From contig NZ_JAIVLH010000002.1 in the NCBI RefSeq assembly GCF_020524345.1, forward strand, positions 186,001 through 250,000: a DNA stretch of 64,000 nucleotides, read 5' to 3'. Under the pieces are notes generated by a model. It saw only the letters and a list, made by a program, of their open reading frames with translations, did no database searches and was not told the origin of the DNA. The translations under genes and the position numbers were made by a program. The DNA is from Metabacillus niabensis. GTDB taxonomy: Bacteria; Bacillota; Bacilli; Bacillales; Bacillaceae. Of this stretch, positions 47,332 through 55,247 are shown in pieces. Within the stretch, counting starts at the first letter, position 1, and the number at the start of each line of letters is the position of its first letter.

Positions 47332-47856
47332 TTACTTATTCAATATCCCTAAATATTCCTGCCATGGACCAACATCTTCCCTATATCTATTCGCCATTAC
47401 TCTAACAATTTGTGATAAATGGGTTAGGTCGTGAACAGCCCAGGTTGAAATAAGTTCACTAATCTTTACTTTTCCAAATGCAGGGTGATAACCAGTTTGT
47501 TCCAGTTGTTTCTCTGTTGTTACTAAGCTCATTAACTTATTTATGTTTTTATTCCTTATCTCATTAAATTCATTTAATAGTTCGTCTATTTGTGGTTTGG
47601 TTGAGTTTTGTAAATGTGAATATCGATCAAATACCGGGAACGGTTGATGTTCACCTTCCTGAAGAATAAATTCCAACCGTGGAATCCAATTGTGTTTTTC
47701 TGCTTCGATTAAGTGCTCAATTACTTCCTTTACATTCCATGTTCCTTCTCCTTCATTACATAGAACCCAACCGTGTGGTAAACCCCTTAGTAAACCAGAT
47801 AATGTTGTAGGTGTTCGCTCGAGAATATCAATCGCTTCATTCAACTTAAAGTTCAT
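47332..47856 (-). CDS. DinB-family protein
   Basis: 174-residue four-helix bundle protein of the DinB/YfiT superfamily. Metal-binding histidines occur in [20 protein letters not shown] and [23 protein letters not shown] with AAGGAGTG upstream. Some family members are thiol-dependent transferases (bacillithiol in Bacillus); the reaction here is unknown. Confidence 0.85.
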   Translation of the reverse strand: MNFKLNEAIDILERTPTTLSGLLRGLPHGWVLCNEGEGTWNVKEVIEHLIEAEKHNWIPRLEFILQEGEHQPFPVFDRYSHLQNSTKPQIDELLNEFNEIRNKNINKLMSLVTTEKQLEQTGYHPAFGKVKISELISTWAVHDLTHLSQIVRVMANRYREDVGPWQEYLGILNK

Positions 47857-47993
47857 GCTATCACTCCTTTAGTCATTATTATTTACCGTGTTTGTTTTTA
47901 ATCTTTTAAAAGGTGTGCTTTGATAACTTGAAGATAAACATTAAGTTTTCACCTATTAAATAGTTCTCTTTTCATTATAAAATAATCGGAAGG

Positions 47994-48530
47994 TTAAGAC
48001 GGAATGAGCTTGTGTGCCAATTTATGTCCTAACAAAACAATCACTATGGTTATAACACCATAAGGAAAGGAGGCAATAATCGATGTTATTTCAATTATCT
48101 CCTCATCTAACAACCTATAAAATAAGTAAATGGAATATGGAAATGTTATTGTCACAGCTGTACCGAGTCCAAGTGTATATACGCCTAACAGCAATGATTG
48201 ACCAATATGCATAAATACATGAAGAAGTAAGAAAAGGTTAAAACCAAGGAACATATTATAAAGTTGATATTCTACAGCTAAATATGTAGATATAATGTAG
48301 ATCAAGAATTGGAATACAACAGGTAAAGTAAATTGTGCTGCAGTGACTTTTGACATATTTTGAAAGGTTTTTTTGAAAAATCCCGGTACTTTTTGGGAAG
48401 TTTTACTATAGTTCTTTTTAAACCATAATTCCACAAAAAGTATTTCTTCAAAATCATGTAGGAGGAACATAATAGGGAATAACCACAATAGTGTTTCAAG
48501 ACTTATATGAGTATTTAGCCAGTCATACAT
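47994..48530 (-). CDS. HXXEE-family membrane protein
   Basis: 178 residues, about five helices. The name-giving motif is LHDFEEI (H25, E28, E29) inside the first helix, followed by a basic loop and WKN/LFLLLHVFMHIGQSLLLG, and a second His-rich helix. ATG 48530 was preferred because AAAGG lies 11 bases upstream; the GTG at 48551 has no site. Function unknown; the acidic/His residues suggest metal or proton handling. Confidence 0.78.
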   Translation of the reverse strand: MYDWLNTHISLETLLWLFPIMFLLHDFEEILFVELWFKKNYSKTSQKVPGFFKKTFQNMSKVTAAQFTLPVVFQFLIYIISTYLAVEYQLYNMFLGFNLFLLLHVFMHIGQSLLLGVYTLGLGTAVTITFPYSIYLFYRLLDEEIIEITSIIASFPYGVITIVIVLLGHKLAHKLIPS

Positions 48531-48705
48531 TTTTTCTATATCCTTTTCCACAATATAAAATGATGATCATATTAAATTTTAATATGAATGGATTAAATTT
48601 ACAATATTTGATAGAAGATAGTTCTAGTAGAAATTGAATTTTCCTTAGAACTTGCTTAAAGTATAGGTGGTTATATTTGTAAAAAAGTACCAGTGAGGCG
48701 TGTCG

Positions 48706-49068
48706 GTGAGAAATGTTCTATGGGGGTTTTTATTATGGATTGCAGCTACGTTGATTTTTTGATTTTTAGGCCATCACTTTTTGATCCAGGGGCATTACTT
48801 ATTATTAGTTGGCTTTGTAATGGCGATGCCACTAATATTTGTTGCGACCTACCCTTATTATCATTTTATGAAAGTATCAACCTCTAATCGTAAGGTAGCA
48901 GCCCTCCAAATTGCTGTTCCCGGAATGCTTTTAGATATATTTAGCATCATCTTTTTTGCACTTGTGTTCTCACATCTACATAATGACACACTACCATATT
49001 TTTCTGCTTGGTTATTTTGGGCATATAGTTTAATTCTATTTACGGGTATTACGTTTTCACAAAAATGA
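48706..49068 (+). pseudogene. DUF5367-like membrane protein gene broken by in-frame TGA
   Basis: From GTG 48706 (TGAGG seven bases upstream) the frame reads VRNVLWGFLLWIAATLIF, then TGA at 48760-48762, then FLGHHFLIQGHYLLLVGFVM and on to the TAA at 49066. The two halves are in the same frame and together make a 120-codon four-helix protein that resembles DUF5367 proteins, which usually have Arg at the stop position. A fragment starting at TTG 48781 has no ribosome binding site. Readthrough or a sequencing error cannot be excluded. Confidence 0.7.
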
Positions 49069-49082
49069 GGATTATAAACAAA

Positions 49083-49117
49083 GGGGAACCTTTCATATTT
49101 AAAAGGTCACCCTGGTT
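49083..49117. terminator. Hairpin between broken gene and Cys-rich gene
   Basis: GGG, ACCTTT and AAAGGT, CCC pair with a two-base internal mismatch; T-runs lie on both sides, so it can act in both directions. Confidence 0.6.
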
Positions 49118-49132
49118 TTTGATCAAACATTT

Positions 49133-49282
49133 TTAACAGGATGAACAATCACGGTTCAGGTCACTTTTTTCTGCACAAGTAAAGCAATAAACTTCTGAAT
49201 TTTTTACAACACCATTCAAAAAACCGTCTTTGCAGTAGATGATTTTTTTACATATTAAACATTCACCGACTTTTTCAACCAT
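49133..49282 (-). CDS. Small cysteine-rich zinc-ribbon-like protein, 49 residues
   Basis: ATG 49282 with GGGAGA nine bases upstream; MVEKVGECLICKKIIYCKDG and VYCFTCAEKSDLNRDCSSC follow. Seven Cys in CxxC, C, CxxC and CxxC-like spacing suggest a treble-clef or zinc ribbon. It lies 12 bases after the nitroreductase gene, so it is probably its downstream operon partner. Unknown function; too short for common gene finders. Confidence 0.65.
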   Translation of the reverse strand: MVEKVGECLICKKIIYCKDGFLNGVVKNSEVYCFTCAEKSDLNRDCSSC

Positions 49283-49294
49283 AGAAAGGTCTCC

Positions 49295-49825
49295 CTATTT
49301 TTGGTTAAACACTTCGTAATGGACGATGTCTTCTATCGGAATTACCTTCTTTTTCGCTGGTTGAGCACTTATATAACCTAGACCTAAAATAGCAACGATT
49401 TTTCGATCACTAGGAATTGATAAAGCATTTTTTACATAATCCTCTCTTTGTAAAGTCTCAGCTTCATCTGTGATATTAAAAACAGCACCGAATGCACATC
49501 CTAAGCCTTCATTAACTGCAGCTAACCATATATAGCTACTAGCGATTGAAGCATCCTGAAGCCAATACTTACTTATGTTAGGACATCCAGTAATGACAAT
49601 GGCACCTTGAGCTTCCTTTAACCATTTCATATACGGAGTAGTTTCAGATAAGTAGTCTAAAGTTTTTCGATTTTTAACGATAATAAATTCTCTGGAAGGT
49701 AAATTATTTCCTGTTGGAGATAGAGAAACTTGTTGGATGATTTCCTCGATTGTTTCCGTAGGAATGGCTTTGTTGGTAAACTTTGTGATTTCCCGTCTGT
49801 TTTTGACAACGTCTTTAAAATCCAT
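49295..49825 (-). CDS. Nitroreductase-family protein
   Basis: 176-residue FMN-dependent oxidoreductase. MDFKDVVKNRREITKFTNKA, LSPTGNNLPSREFIIVKNRK, and IWLAAVNEGLGCAF are typical, with a C-terminal glycine-rich VAILGLGYISAQPAKKKVI. Shorter than most family members but with the FMN-binding features. ATG with AAGGAG six bases upstream. Substrate unknown. Confidence 0.88.
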   Translation of the reverse strand: MDFKDVVKNRREITKFTNKAIPTETIEEIIQQVSLSPTGNNLPSREFIIVKNRKTLDYLSETTPYMKWLKEAQGAIVITGCPNISKYWLQDASIASSYIWLAAVNEGLGCAFGAVFNITDEAETLQREDYVKNALSIPSDRKIVAILGLGYISAQPAKKKVIPIEDIVHYEVFNQK

Positions 49826-49980
49826 AAAAACTCCTTTCTTGAAACTAAAGATATATTTTATTTATATCTTTAGTTTACAAGTAAGCGATCTAATTGTTAA
49901 AGGTTTTTTCTTATTATTATATGAGTTTTAGTTTTTAAAGCTTTTGTATAAGTTATCTTCATATCTATAAATAATAACAA

Positions 49981-50007
49981 AAAACCGCACAAAAAAAGTG
50001 CGGTTTT
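49981..50007. terminator. Bidirectional intrinsic terminator
   Basis: AAAACCGCAC, seven A, GTGCGGTTTT: a perfect ten-base-pair stem just past the ArsR-type gene stop. Confidence 0.9.
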
Positions 50008-50017
50008 CTTGAGATGT

Positions 50018-50350
50018 TTATTTAGGATTTTCATCTTTGTCATTTTCAACAAGGTGTTGTAGCATTGATATTTTATTATCCCAAAATTGTTCGTAAAATG
50101 AAAGCCAATCTTTTAATTCGCTAAGTGGCTCAGGATGAAGTTGATAGATTTTTTCCCTACCAACTTTCTTCCCACTCACTAATTCTGCCTCTGTAAGAAT
50201 AGTGAGATGTTTTGTGATTGCTGTCCGGCTTATTGGAAAATGAGCCGTAATTTCTGTAATAGGTAAATCTTTTTTTGCTAGTAAACGAAGAACCTCTCTT
50301 CTGGTCGGGTCAGCAATAGCTTGAAACACATCATGCTTTGCTTGTGCCAC
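50018..50350 (-). CDS. ArsR-type winged-helix transcriptional regulator
   Basis: 110 residues. QAIADPTRREVLRLLAKKDL and ISRTAITKHLTILTEAELVS are the conserved helix and recognition helix of ArsR/SmtB regulators; no metal-binding Cys motif is seen. GTG start is immediately after the SRPBCC stop (TAAGTG). In relatives such a regulator with an SRPBCC partner responds to stress or small ligands; the effector is unknown. Second gene of the two-gene operon and likely autoregulatory. Confidence 0.92.
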   Translation of the reverse strand: MAQAKHDVFQAIADPTRREVLRLLAKKDLPITEITAHFPISRTAITKHLTILTEAELVSGKKVGREKIYQLHPEPLSELKDWLSFYEQFWDNKISMLQHLVENDKDENPK

Positions 50351-50770
50351 TTATTCTTCAACAGCCTTTCGAAGTTTTTCATTTACGATATTCTCCCAAC
50401 CGCCATTCATTCTATCACGAACAACAGATGCTTTTTCATTTGCTTTTTGTTGAATATCATCAGCGTCTTTCCAACCACTATGAATTAATGTGAACTCTGT
50501 TTTATCCCCTAAATCTTTTAAAAGAAAAGAGACAATCCAACCGTCAGTGTCCCAGGAGAAAACAATTTTTGTTGGTTCTTCAATTTCTAACACTTTACAA
50601 GGTGAAGGACCAAAGGGAGATTGAATATGAAATTCATGTCCAACCTTTGCTTCAAAATTATTTGGCATAAACCATTCTGAAATTCCTTCTGAAGTTGAGA
50701 CTACCTTCCATACTTTGTTGATTGGTGCTTCAAAAATAGTGGATTTTTTTATGTCCTGTATTGCTGGCAT
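50351..50770 (-). CDS. SRPBCC (AHSA1-like) domain protein
   Basis: 139 residues, START-like ligand-binding fold: [37 protein letters not shown] and the C-terminal helix [18 protein letters not shown] 50770 preferred because AGGAG lies eight bases upstream; the GTG at 50779 overlaps it. Paired with the ArsR gene, a frequent Bacillus arrangement (YndB/SdpR-like organisation). Ligand unknown. Confidence 0.88.
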   Translation of the reverse strand: MPAIQDIKKSTIFEAPINKVWKVVSTSEGISEWFMPNNFEAKVGHEFHIQSPFGPSPCKVLEIEEPTKIVFSWDTDGWIVSFLLKDLGDKTEFTLIHSGWKDADDIQQKANEKASVVRDRMNGGWENIVNEKLRKAVEE

Positions 50771-50931
50771 ACAATTCACTCCTATGAATATTATTGAAAT
50801 GAAACCAAATGGTTACATTTTATTATAACACCTTTTGGTGTCATGTCTATTCTATATTTTTACCGACTTTTTATTAATCTTTAATTTTTTGGTAAGAATA
50901 AAGATAAATAAGAAAAAATGTGGTGCTATGA

Positions 50932-51531
50932 TTGGAAATGATGTTAGATTTAATACCCTTTCAATATTTACATTCAATATCATTAGAAGAACTTCTTAAA
51001 GAGGAAAAGTTATTTTACCAAACACTTCAATCTTACTGGCAAGATCATAATTATTTAACTATCCAATGGTGGGTTTTGGTTACATTAAGTATTTTGTCTC
51101 CATTTGTATGGTTTATTTTTGTAGATAAAAAAAGAATTACAGAAATAACTGCCTTTGGAATGTTTTTTGGTATTATCGCAATTTTTTTAGATTCCATTGG
51201 TAGCAACGCTATGGTTTGGACATATCCTGTTCGTTTAACGCCATATTTATATCCGCAAATGTATCCGTATGATGTTGGAATTATTATCATTCCGTTTATG
51301 TTAATTTACCAAAGAACAGGAGAGAGATTTATAAAGTTCTTTTTTTCGACAGGTTTACTTGCGTTACTTATTGCATTTGTAGCAGAAACAACAATGGAAC
51401 GGTTGGATATGTACATGGAAATAACATGGAAAAACATATATTCCTTTCCTATTTATTGGATAATAGGATTATTTTGCTGGAGCATCTTAAAACTATTTAA
51501 AAGAATAGAAAGAAAACATAACAATCTTTAG
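50932..51531 (+). CDS. CBO0543-family membrane protein
   Basis: 199 residues with five helices. The string LDSIGSNAMVWTYPVRLTPY followed by YPYDVGIIIIPFMLIYQ, and WKNIYSFPIYWIIG near the end, are typical of the CBO0543 family of Bacillus/Clostridium membrane proteins. Start is uncertain (TTG 50932 or ATG 50938) since no good ribosome binding site is seen. Function unknown. Confidence 0.78.
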   Translation: MEMMLDLIPFQYLHSISLEELLKEEKLFYQTLQSYWQDHNYLTIQWWVLVTLSILSPFVWFIFVDKKRITEITAFGMFFGIIAIFLDSIGSNAMVWTYPVRLTPYLYPQMYPYDVGIIIIPFMLIYQRTGERFIKFFFSTGLLALLIAFVAETTMERLDMYMEITWKNIYSFPIYWIIGLFCWSILKLFKRIERKHNNL

Positions 51532-51586
51532 TGCTCAAAAAAACCTTTGAAGATACTTTATCAGATAGTTTTATGAATATGTAATA

Positions 51587-51613
51587 AAAGAGACCGTATT
51601 ATACGGCCTCTTT
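51587..51613. terminator. Bidirectional intrinsic terminator
   Basis: AAAGAG, CCGTA, loop TTAT, ACGG, CTCTTT with single mismatches, between convergent CBO0543 and HPP genes. Confidence 0.82.
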
Positions 51614-51621
51614 GATACATG

Positions 51622-52179
51622 CTATACCCATTGTTTCGGATATTGTCTATTTTTAAATAAATTATTATAAAGTAATGAAAACAGAATAAGGAGAACAGAT
51701 GACAAGACGATAGATAATAGAAACCCCCAGCCTGCTTCTGTGTTGATGGCTACCATTGCGCTTGCAGCTGCAGGTGGGTGAATAATTTTTAGTGTGATCA
51801 TTAGAAATAACACTATTGCAAGTGTAAGACCAATGGATAGATGGGACTTTCCAAATACATTCCAAATTGATAAAGCTGTAAAGGTTGAAATGAGGTGACC
51901 ACCCAATATTTGCCTTGGTTGTGAAAAAGGCAAAGAATGAGCAGCGAATACTAATAAACAACTTGCATCCATCGGGCCTAAGATCATTGGATACCCTAAC
52001 AATACTGCAATAAAGCTAATGAGTGTAATAGCAATCAATCCGCCGCTAGCAGATATAATTGAGTCTCCAAGCTTTACATTCGTTTGTATTCTCTTGCTAC
52101 CCCTCATTTTCATCAAGTAAGAATAAAAAAATATATTCATGCTTTGCTCATTTTTTTGAAGTGTTTTCTCAACATTCAT
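51622..52179 (-). CDS. HPP-family membrane protein
   Basis: 185 residues, four to five helices. Carries the name-giving motif IHPPAAASAM near residue 134, preceded by GHLISTFTALSIWNVFG, and LGYPMILGPMDASCLLVFAA. Some HPP proteins transport nitrite in cyanobacterial plastids; here only membership is supported. ATG with AGGGGAATG upstream. Confidence 0.88.
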   Translation of the reverse strand: MNVEKTLQKNEQSMNIFFYSYLMKMRGSKRIQTNVKLGDSIISASGGLIAITLISFIAVLLGYPMILGPMDASCLLVFAAHSLPFSQPRQILGGHLISTFTALSIWNVFGKSHLSIGLTLAIVLFLMITLKIIHPPAAASAMVAINTEAGWGFLLSIVLSSVLLILFSLLYNNLFKNRQYPKQWV

Positions 52180-52447
52180 AAAACATTCCCCTTACAGTGA
52201 GTTTTTCAAGAAGTATGTAAGATAATCTTCCGCAAAATTTATTGTAAAGGAAATGTCAAAAAAGTTAAAGATATTTTTGGTCATTTATTATTGTAAACCC
52301 TTTCAGGATATGTTATGGACTTTAAAAAGTTTGACTGAAAATGTCGGATGATTAGTAGTGCAAACGTTGTTAATTTGTTGTTAAAATAATAAATGTGTCG
52401 AGTTGAGTTGGCTAGGAAATGCAAGGAAAGCTGATATAAAACGTTGT
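52180..52447. other. Non-coding AT-rich stretch
   Basis: Between the HPP gene start and the structured leader. It should carry the HPP promoter on the minus strand. No frame with a ribosome binding site and no strong repeat was seen. Confidence 0.5.
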
Positions 52448-52557
52448 TATAATAGGTTGTTAATGATAGGGAATCCTGCTTGTAAAGCTAACCGTCATTT
52501 ATCTTAAAGCATGCTTTTCATTTGCATGGTTAAGTATTGACGGTTTTTCATTTTTTT
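52448..52557 (+). ncRNA. Structured leader or small RNA upstream of 51-residue gene
   Basis: A TATAAT box at 52448-52453 is followed by ~35 bases and then a long nested hairpin at 52490-52545: AACCGTCA pairs with TGACGGTT, inside them CTTAA with TTAAG and CATGC with GCATG, and a U-rich tail to 52557. This is a terminator or attenuator about 60 bases before the start of the small gene at 52618. I found no clear -35 box and no match to a riboswitch class I know. It may be an independent small RNA or a regulated leader. Confidence 0.5.
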
Positions 52558-52617
52558 ATCAAGATGATTAATTTTTAAAAAATATATAAATTTTATTCAA
52601 ATAGAGGAGGAGTTTTC

Positions 52618-52773
52618 ATGTCTAACGAAACGAGTACAATTGGTCAGCAAATAGTGATTTATAAAGGTATAAAGTGTGAAGTCATCTATAATTATGGAAA
52701 TGGTAATTATGAAATTGTTTTTGGGGAGCAAATTTTATTAGTACAGGAATCAGAAATACAATTCTTAAATTAA
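52618..52773 (+). CDS. Small orphan protein, 51 residues
   Basis: ATG 52618 with GAGGAGGAG seven bases upstream, an excellent site. Sequence begins MSNETSTIGQQIVIYKGIKC and ends QESEIQFLN. Short beta-rich protein with one Cys. No family recognised. It ends 22 bases before the convergent CPT-like gene. The structured leader before it suggests regulated expression. Confidence 0.65.
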   Translation: MSNETSTIGQQIVIYKGIKCEVIYNYGNGNYEIVFGEQILLVQESEIQFLN

Positions 52774-52794
52774 CGAGTATTTTAAAATCATCAA

Positions 52795-53403
52795 TTATAA
52801 GTTGCGAATGTCTTCAAAAGATGTAGGCATCGGTCCAAGTTTTATTCTTTTTCTAATGAGATTCGCGCATTCCGCTGAAGATAAAATAGATGTATCTACT
52901 TCCAAATCATATATACCTGGCTCATGGACAAGCTTTTGCCACAGCTGTACCGGTTTTGGAATACTGCCATCAGGTGTGTAACCAATATTCCATGTAGTAA
53001 GTCTTCTTTTCATAATTACTTCAATGGGACAATGAACACCTATTAAGTAAGCTGGGTAGCCTTCTAAGATCATTGCGCATTTTTTGAGAATACCTAATGA
53101 AGTCGAATAGCCGTCATGGTGGCCGACATCTACTACTACATTTATACCAGCTCGACTAAAAGAAGCAATTGATTCATACATGGCAATATATAAACGTTCA
53201 ATAACAGGTTCCAGTTCAGGTCTCTCACCTCCAGGACGCAATCCTATGCCTGGTTGATACGCATTCGGAGTCATTTTCATCAAATGATCAACACCTAGAT
53301 TCAGCCATACACCTTTGAAGTTGTCTTGAATAAATTTGGCAATACTTGATTTTCCGGATCTTGGAGTACCATTTAAGATGATAATAGTCCCTGTCTTCTT
53401 CAT
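52795..53403 (-). CDS. Chloramphenicol phosphotransferase-like kinase
   Basis: 202-residue P-loop kinase of the CPT family. Walker A IILNGTPRSGKSSIAKFI (G12-S20), then WLNLGVDHLMKMTPNAYQPG with the family Asp near position 39, and the basic VMKRRLT lid. CPT enzymes phosphorylate the 3'-OH of chloramphenicol in its producer, but distant Bacillus members may phosphorylate other small molecules or RNA; resistance is not shown. ATG with GGAGGGG upstream. Confidence 0.8.
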   Translation of the reverse strand: MKKTGTIIILNGTPRSGKSSIAKFIQDNFKGVWLNLGVDHLMKMTPNAYQPGIGLRPGGERPELEPVIERLYIAMYESIASFSRAGINVVVDVGHHDGYSTSLGILKKCAMILEGYPAYLIGVHCPIEVIMKRRLTTWNIGYTPDGSIPKPVQLWQKLVHEPGIYDLEVDTSILSSAECANLIRKRIKLGPMPTSFEDIRNL

Positions 53404-53465
53404 TTTTCCCCTCCAGGTTTGGTGTCGTTTTGTCCGTTAACACTACATTGACTTTTTATTTAAAC

Positions 53466-53502
53466 GCCTGCATTAAAATGCCGGGAGACATTTTAATGCA
53501 GG
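53466..53502 (-). terminator. Terminator of MFS gene
   Basis: On the minus strand CCTGCATTAAAATG, eight-base loop, CATTTTAATGCAGG, a perfect 14-base-pair stem just past the MFS stop, though the U-tract behind it is short. Confidence 0.82.
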
Positions 53503-53506
53503 TCAC

Positions 53507-54772
53507 TTACACTAATTCATTTCGGTTACGAAAAATACGATATAGAACATAACAACATCCAGAACATAATATTGCAAGCAATGCGATAAATCCATACCCT
53601 GCCTGTAAGCCGATCAATTCATTTTCCCCGTTACTGAATACATTTGTGACAAAATCAATAATAAATCCGATTAGAAAGTTTCCAATTACACTTGCAATCC
53701 CCATTAATGTAACGGTAAACGTAATAGCAGTTCCTGTACCATTTGGATATCTTTTTGCAAGAAGTGCCATAACTGTTGGATAAATTAAAGCAATCCCTGC
53801 TCCTGAGACTGCGAATAAAATGGCTCCTTTTTCTCCTACTATAATTGCAGCAAAGTTGCAAATTCCAGAAAAAGCTGAAAATATCATAATGGATTTTGTG
53901 AAACCTACCCTGTCAGTTAAAGGTCCAAGCAATAATCTTGAAAGCATAAAAAATAAAAAAAATAAAGACAACATATGTGAAGCATCTGTTATTTCCCATT
54001 GATAAGCCTTTACTAAATAATTAATTAACCATCCACCAACAGCAAGCTCTGATACGACTCCAAATGATAAAATCGCAACGATTAACCAAGCAATCGGATC
54101 TCTTGAAAGAGATTTAAATGATAGAGCAGTCCCTTCTTCAATCTTTTCTTTTGGAAATTTTCCTAGTAATGAAGGTATGATTGGTAGTAATGAAAAACAA
54201 AGGATGAATAGATACATCCCCCTCCAACCAAATTCTTCTCCACCAAACCCATTCCAACCCATAATGGAAGCAGCCATTATAGGAGCAATTGTTGAGCTCA
54301 GGCCATAAAAAAAGTGCGATAGATTCATCATCATTCCAGTATTTTTTGTGAAAATCCTGGCAGCCATTATTCCGAGCCCAATTTCCAACATACCATTACC
54401 TATGTATAAGAAGAAAAATGAAGCTGAAAGAGTTGTAAAAGTTGTAGAAAAAAAGATGGTAAATCCAGCTGCAGTCATCGATAAAAATGCAGCGATCCCT
54501 GTCCACTTAATACCAATTTTGTTCGCAAGGATGGAGGTGAATGAACATGCAAGCAAATATCCGAGAGAATTTAAAGCTAACAATGCGCCGAGATGTGTCT
54601 GAGTTAATTGGAAGTCATTTTGAATAACAGGTATGGCAGGTCCTCTAACATTTTCAGATAATCCGAAAATAAGAAATCCTCCAAAAACGATCAAAAGCAT
54701 TAAAATATAATTATATTTTGCGTTATTAAAAAACACTTTACGTGAAACTTGCTTGTATTCTAGGTTACTCAT
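53507..54772 (-). CDS. Major facilitator superfamily transporter, fucose-permease-like
   Basis: 421 residues, 12 helices. FGLSENVRGPAIPVIQNDF with LALNSLGYLLACSFTSILAN and FMLSRLLLGPLTDRVGFTKS (MFS A/B-like loops) place it in the FucP/sugar-proton symporter branch. ATG with AGAAGGACAG upstream. Substrate unknown. Followed by its own terminator, so it is monocistronic with the small upstream gene possibly preceding it in the transcript. Confidence 0.88.
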   Translation of the reverse strand: MSNLEYKQVSRKVFFNNAKYNYILMLLIVFGGFLIFGLSENVRGPAIPVIQNDFQLTQTHLGALLALNSLGYLLACSFTSILANKIGIKWTGIAAFLSMTAAGFTIFFSTTFTTLSASFFFLYIGNGMLEIGLGIMAARIFTKNTGMMMNLSHFFYGLSSTIAPIMAASIMGWNGFGGEEFGWRGMYLFILCFSLLPIIPSLLGKFPKEKIEEGTALSFKSLSRDPIAWLIVAILSFGVVSELAVGGWLINYLVKAYQWEITDASHMLSLFFLFFMLSRLLLGPLTDRVGFTKSIMIFSAFSGICNFAAIIVGEKGAILFAVSGAGIALIYPTVMALLAKRYPNGTGTAITFTVTLMGIASVIGNFLIGFIIDFVTNVFSNGENELIGLQAGYGFIALLAILCSGCCYVLYRIFRNRNELV

Positions 54773-54787
54773 TTGCTGTCCTTCTTT

Positions 54788-55066
54788 CTATTTTGTGACT
54801 CTGTTCTCTGTAAGTGTATCAGTCTGTAATAAATATATCGCACGTACTTCATCATCAATTTGCACATAAATATCATAGTGACTCTTTCTTGGAGTGGGAG
54901 GTTGAACTTTATAGCGGATATTTGCTGATGATAGAATGTCTAGAACCTGGAAAAATTCATCTTTCGTTAAGCTTGAATTAATAAGCTTCCATTTTGCATT
55001 TTGATGTGAACGATAAAGTGAATAGATAACAAAAAACAAACAAAGTACAGCAATAAGCACGTACAA
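54788..55066 (-). CDS. Single-span membrane protein of unknown function
   Basis: 92 residues from TTG 55066, with GAGGAGTGAG at good distance. Residues 1-15 form a membrane helix, and the rest is a small domain with DEFFQVLDILSSANIRYKVQ and YDIYVQIDDEVRAIYLLQ, an alpha-beta fold that may resemble degraded repeat domains (DUF2007-like). It lies 15 bases before the MFS gene and may be its operon partner. No named family is claimed. Confidence 0.65.
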   Translation of the reverse strand: MYVLIAVLCLFFVIYSLYRSHQNAKWKLINSSLTKDEFFQVLDILSSANIRYKVQPPTPRKSHYDIYVQIDDEVRAIYLLQTDTLTENRVTK

Positions 55067-55206
55067 AGATCTCACTCCTCATTTGTCATATGTTATTCAC
55101 TATATTAGCGGACTGTTTCAATCATGTATGCTACTTAAGTTCCACAAAAAAATGTGAACTCCTTCTGCTTTTACAACGGGTAACAAACTATTTTGTGCAG
55201 ATAAAA

Positions 55207-55242
55207 GAAGCTGAACACCCTTAGATGATGGGACCAGCTTCT
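55207..55242 (-). terminator. Intrinsic terminator of MATE gene
   Basis: GAAGCTG, CCC and GGG, CAGCTTC pair on the minus strand around a loop, followed by TTTT, just after the stop at 55248. Confidence 0.85.
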
Positions 55243-55247
55243 TTGTT

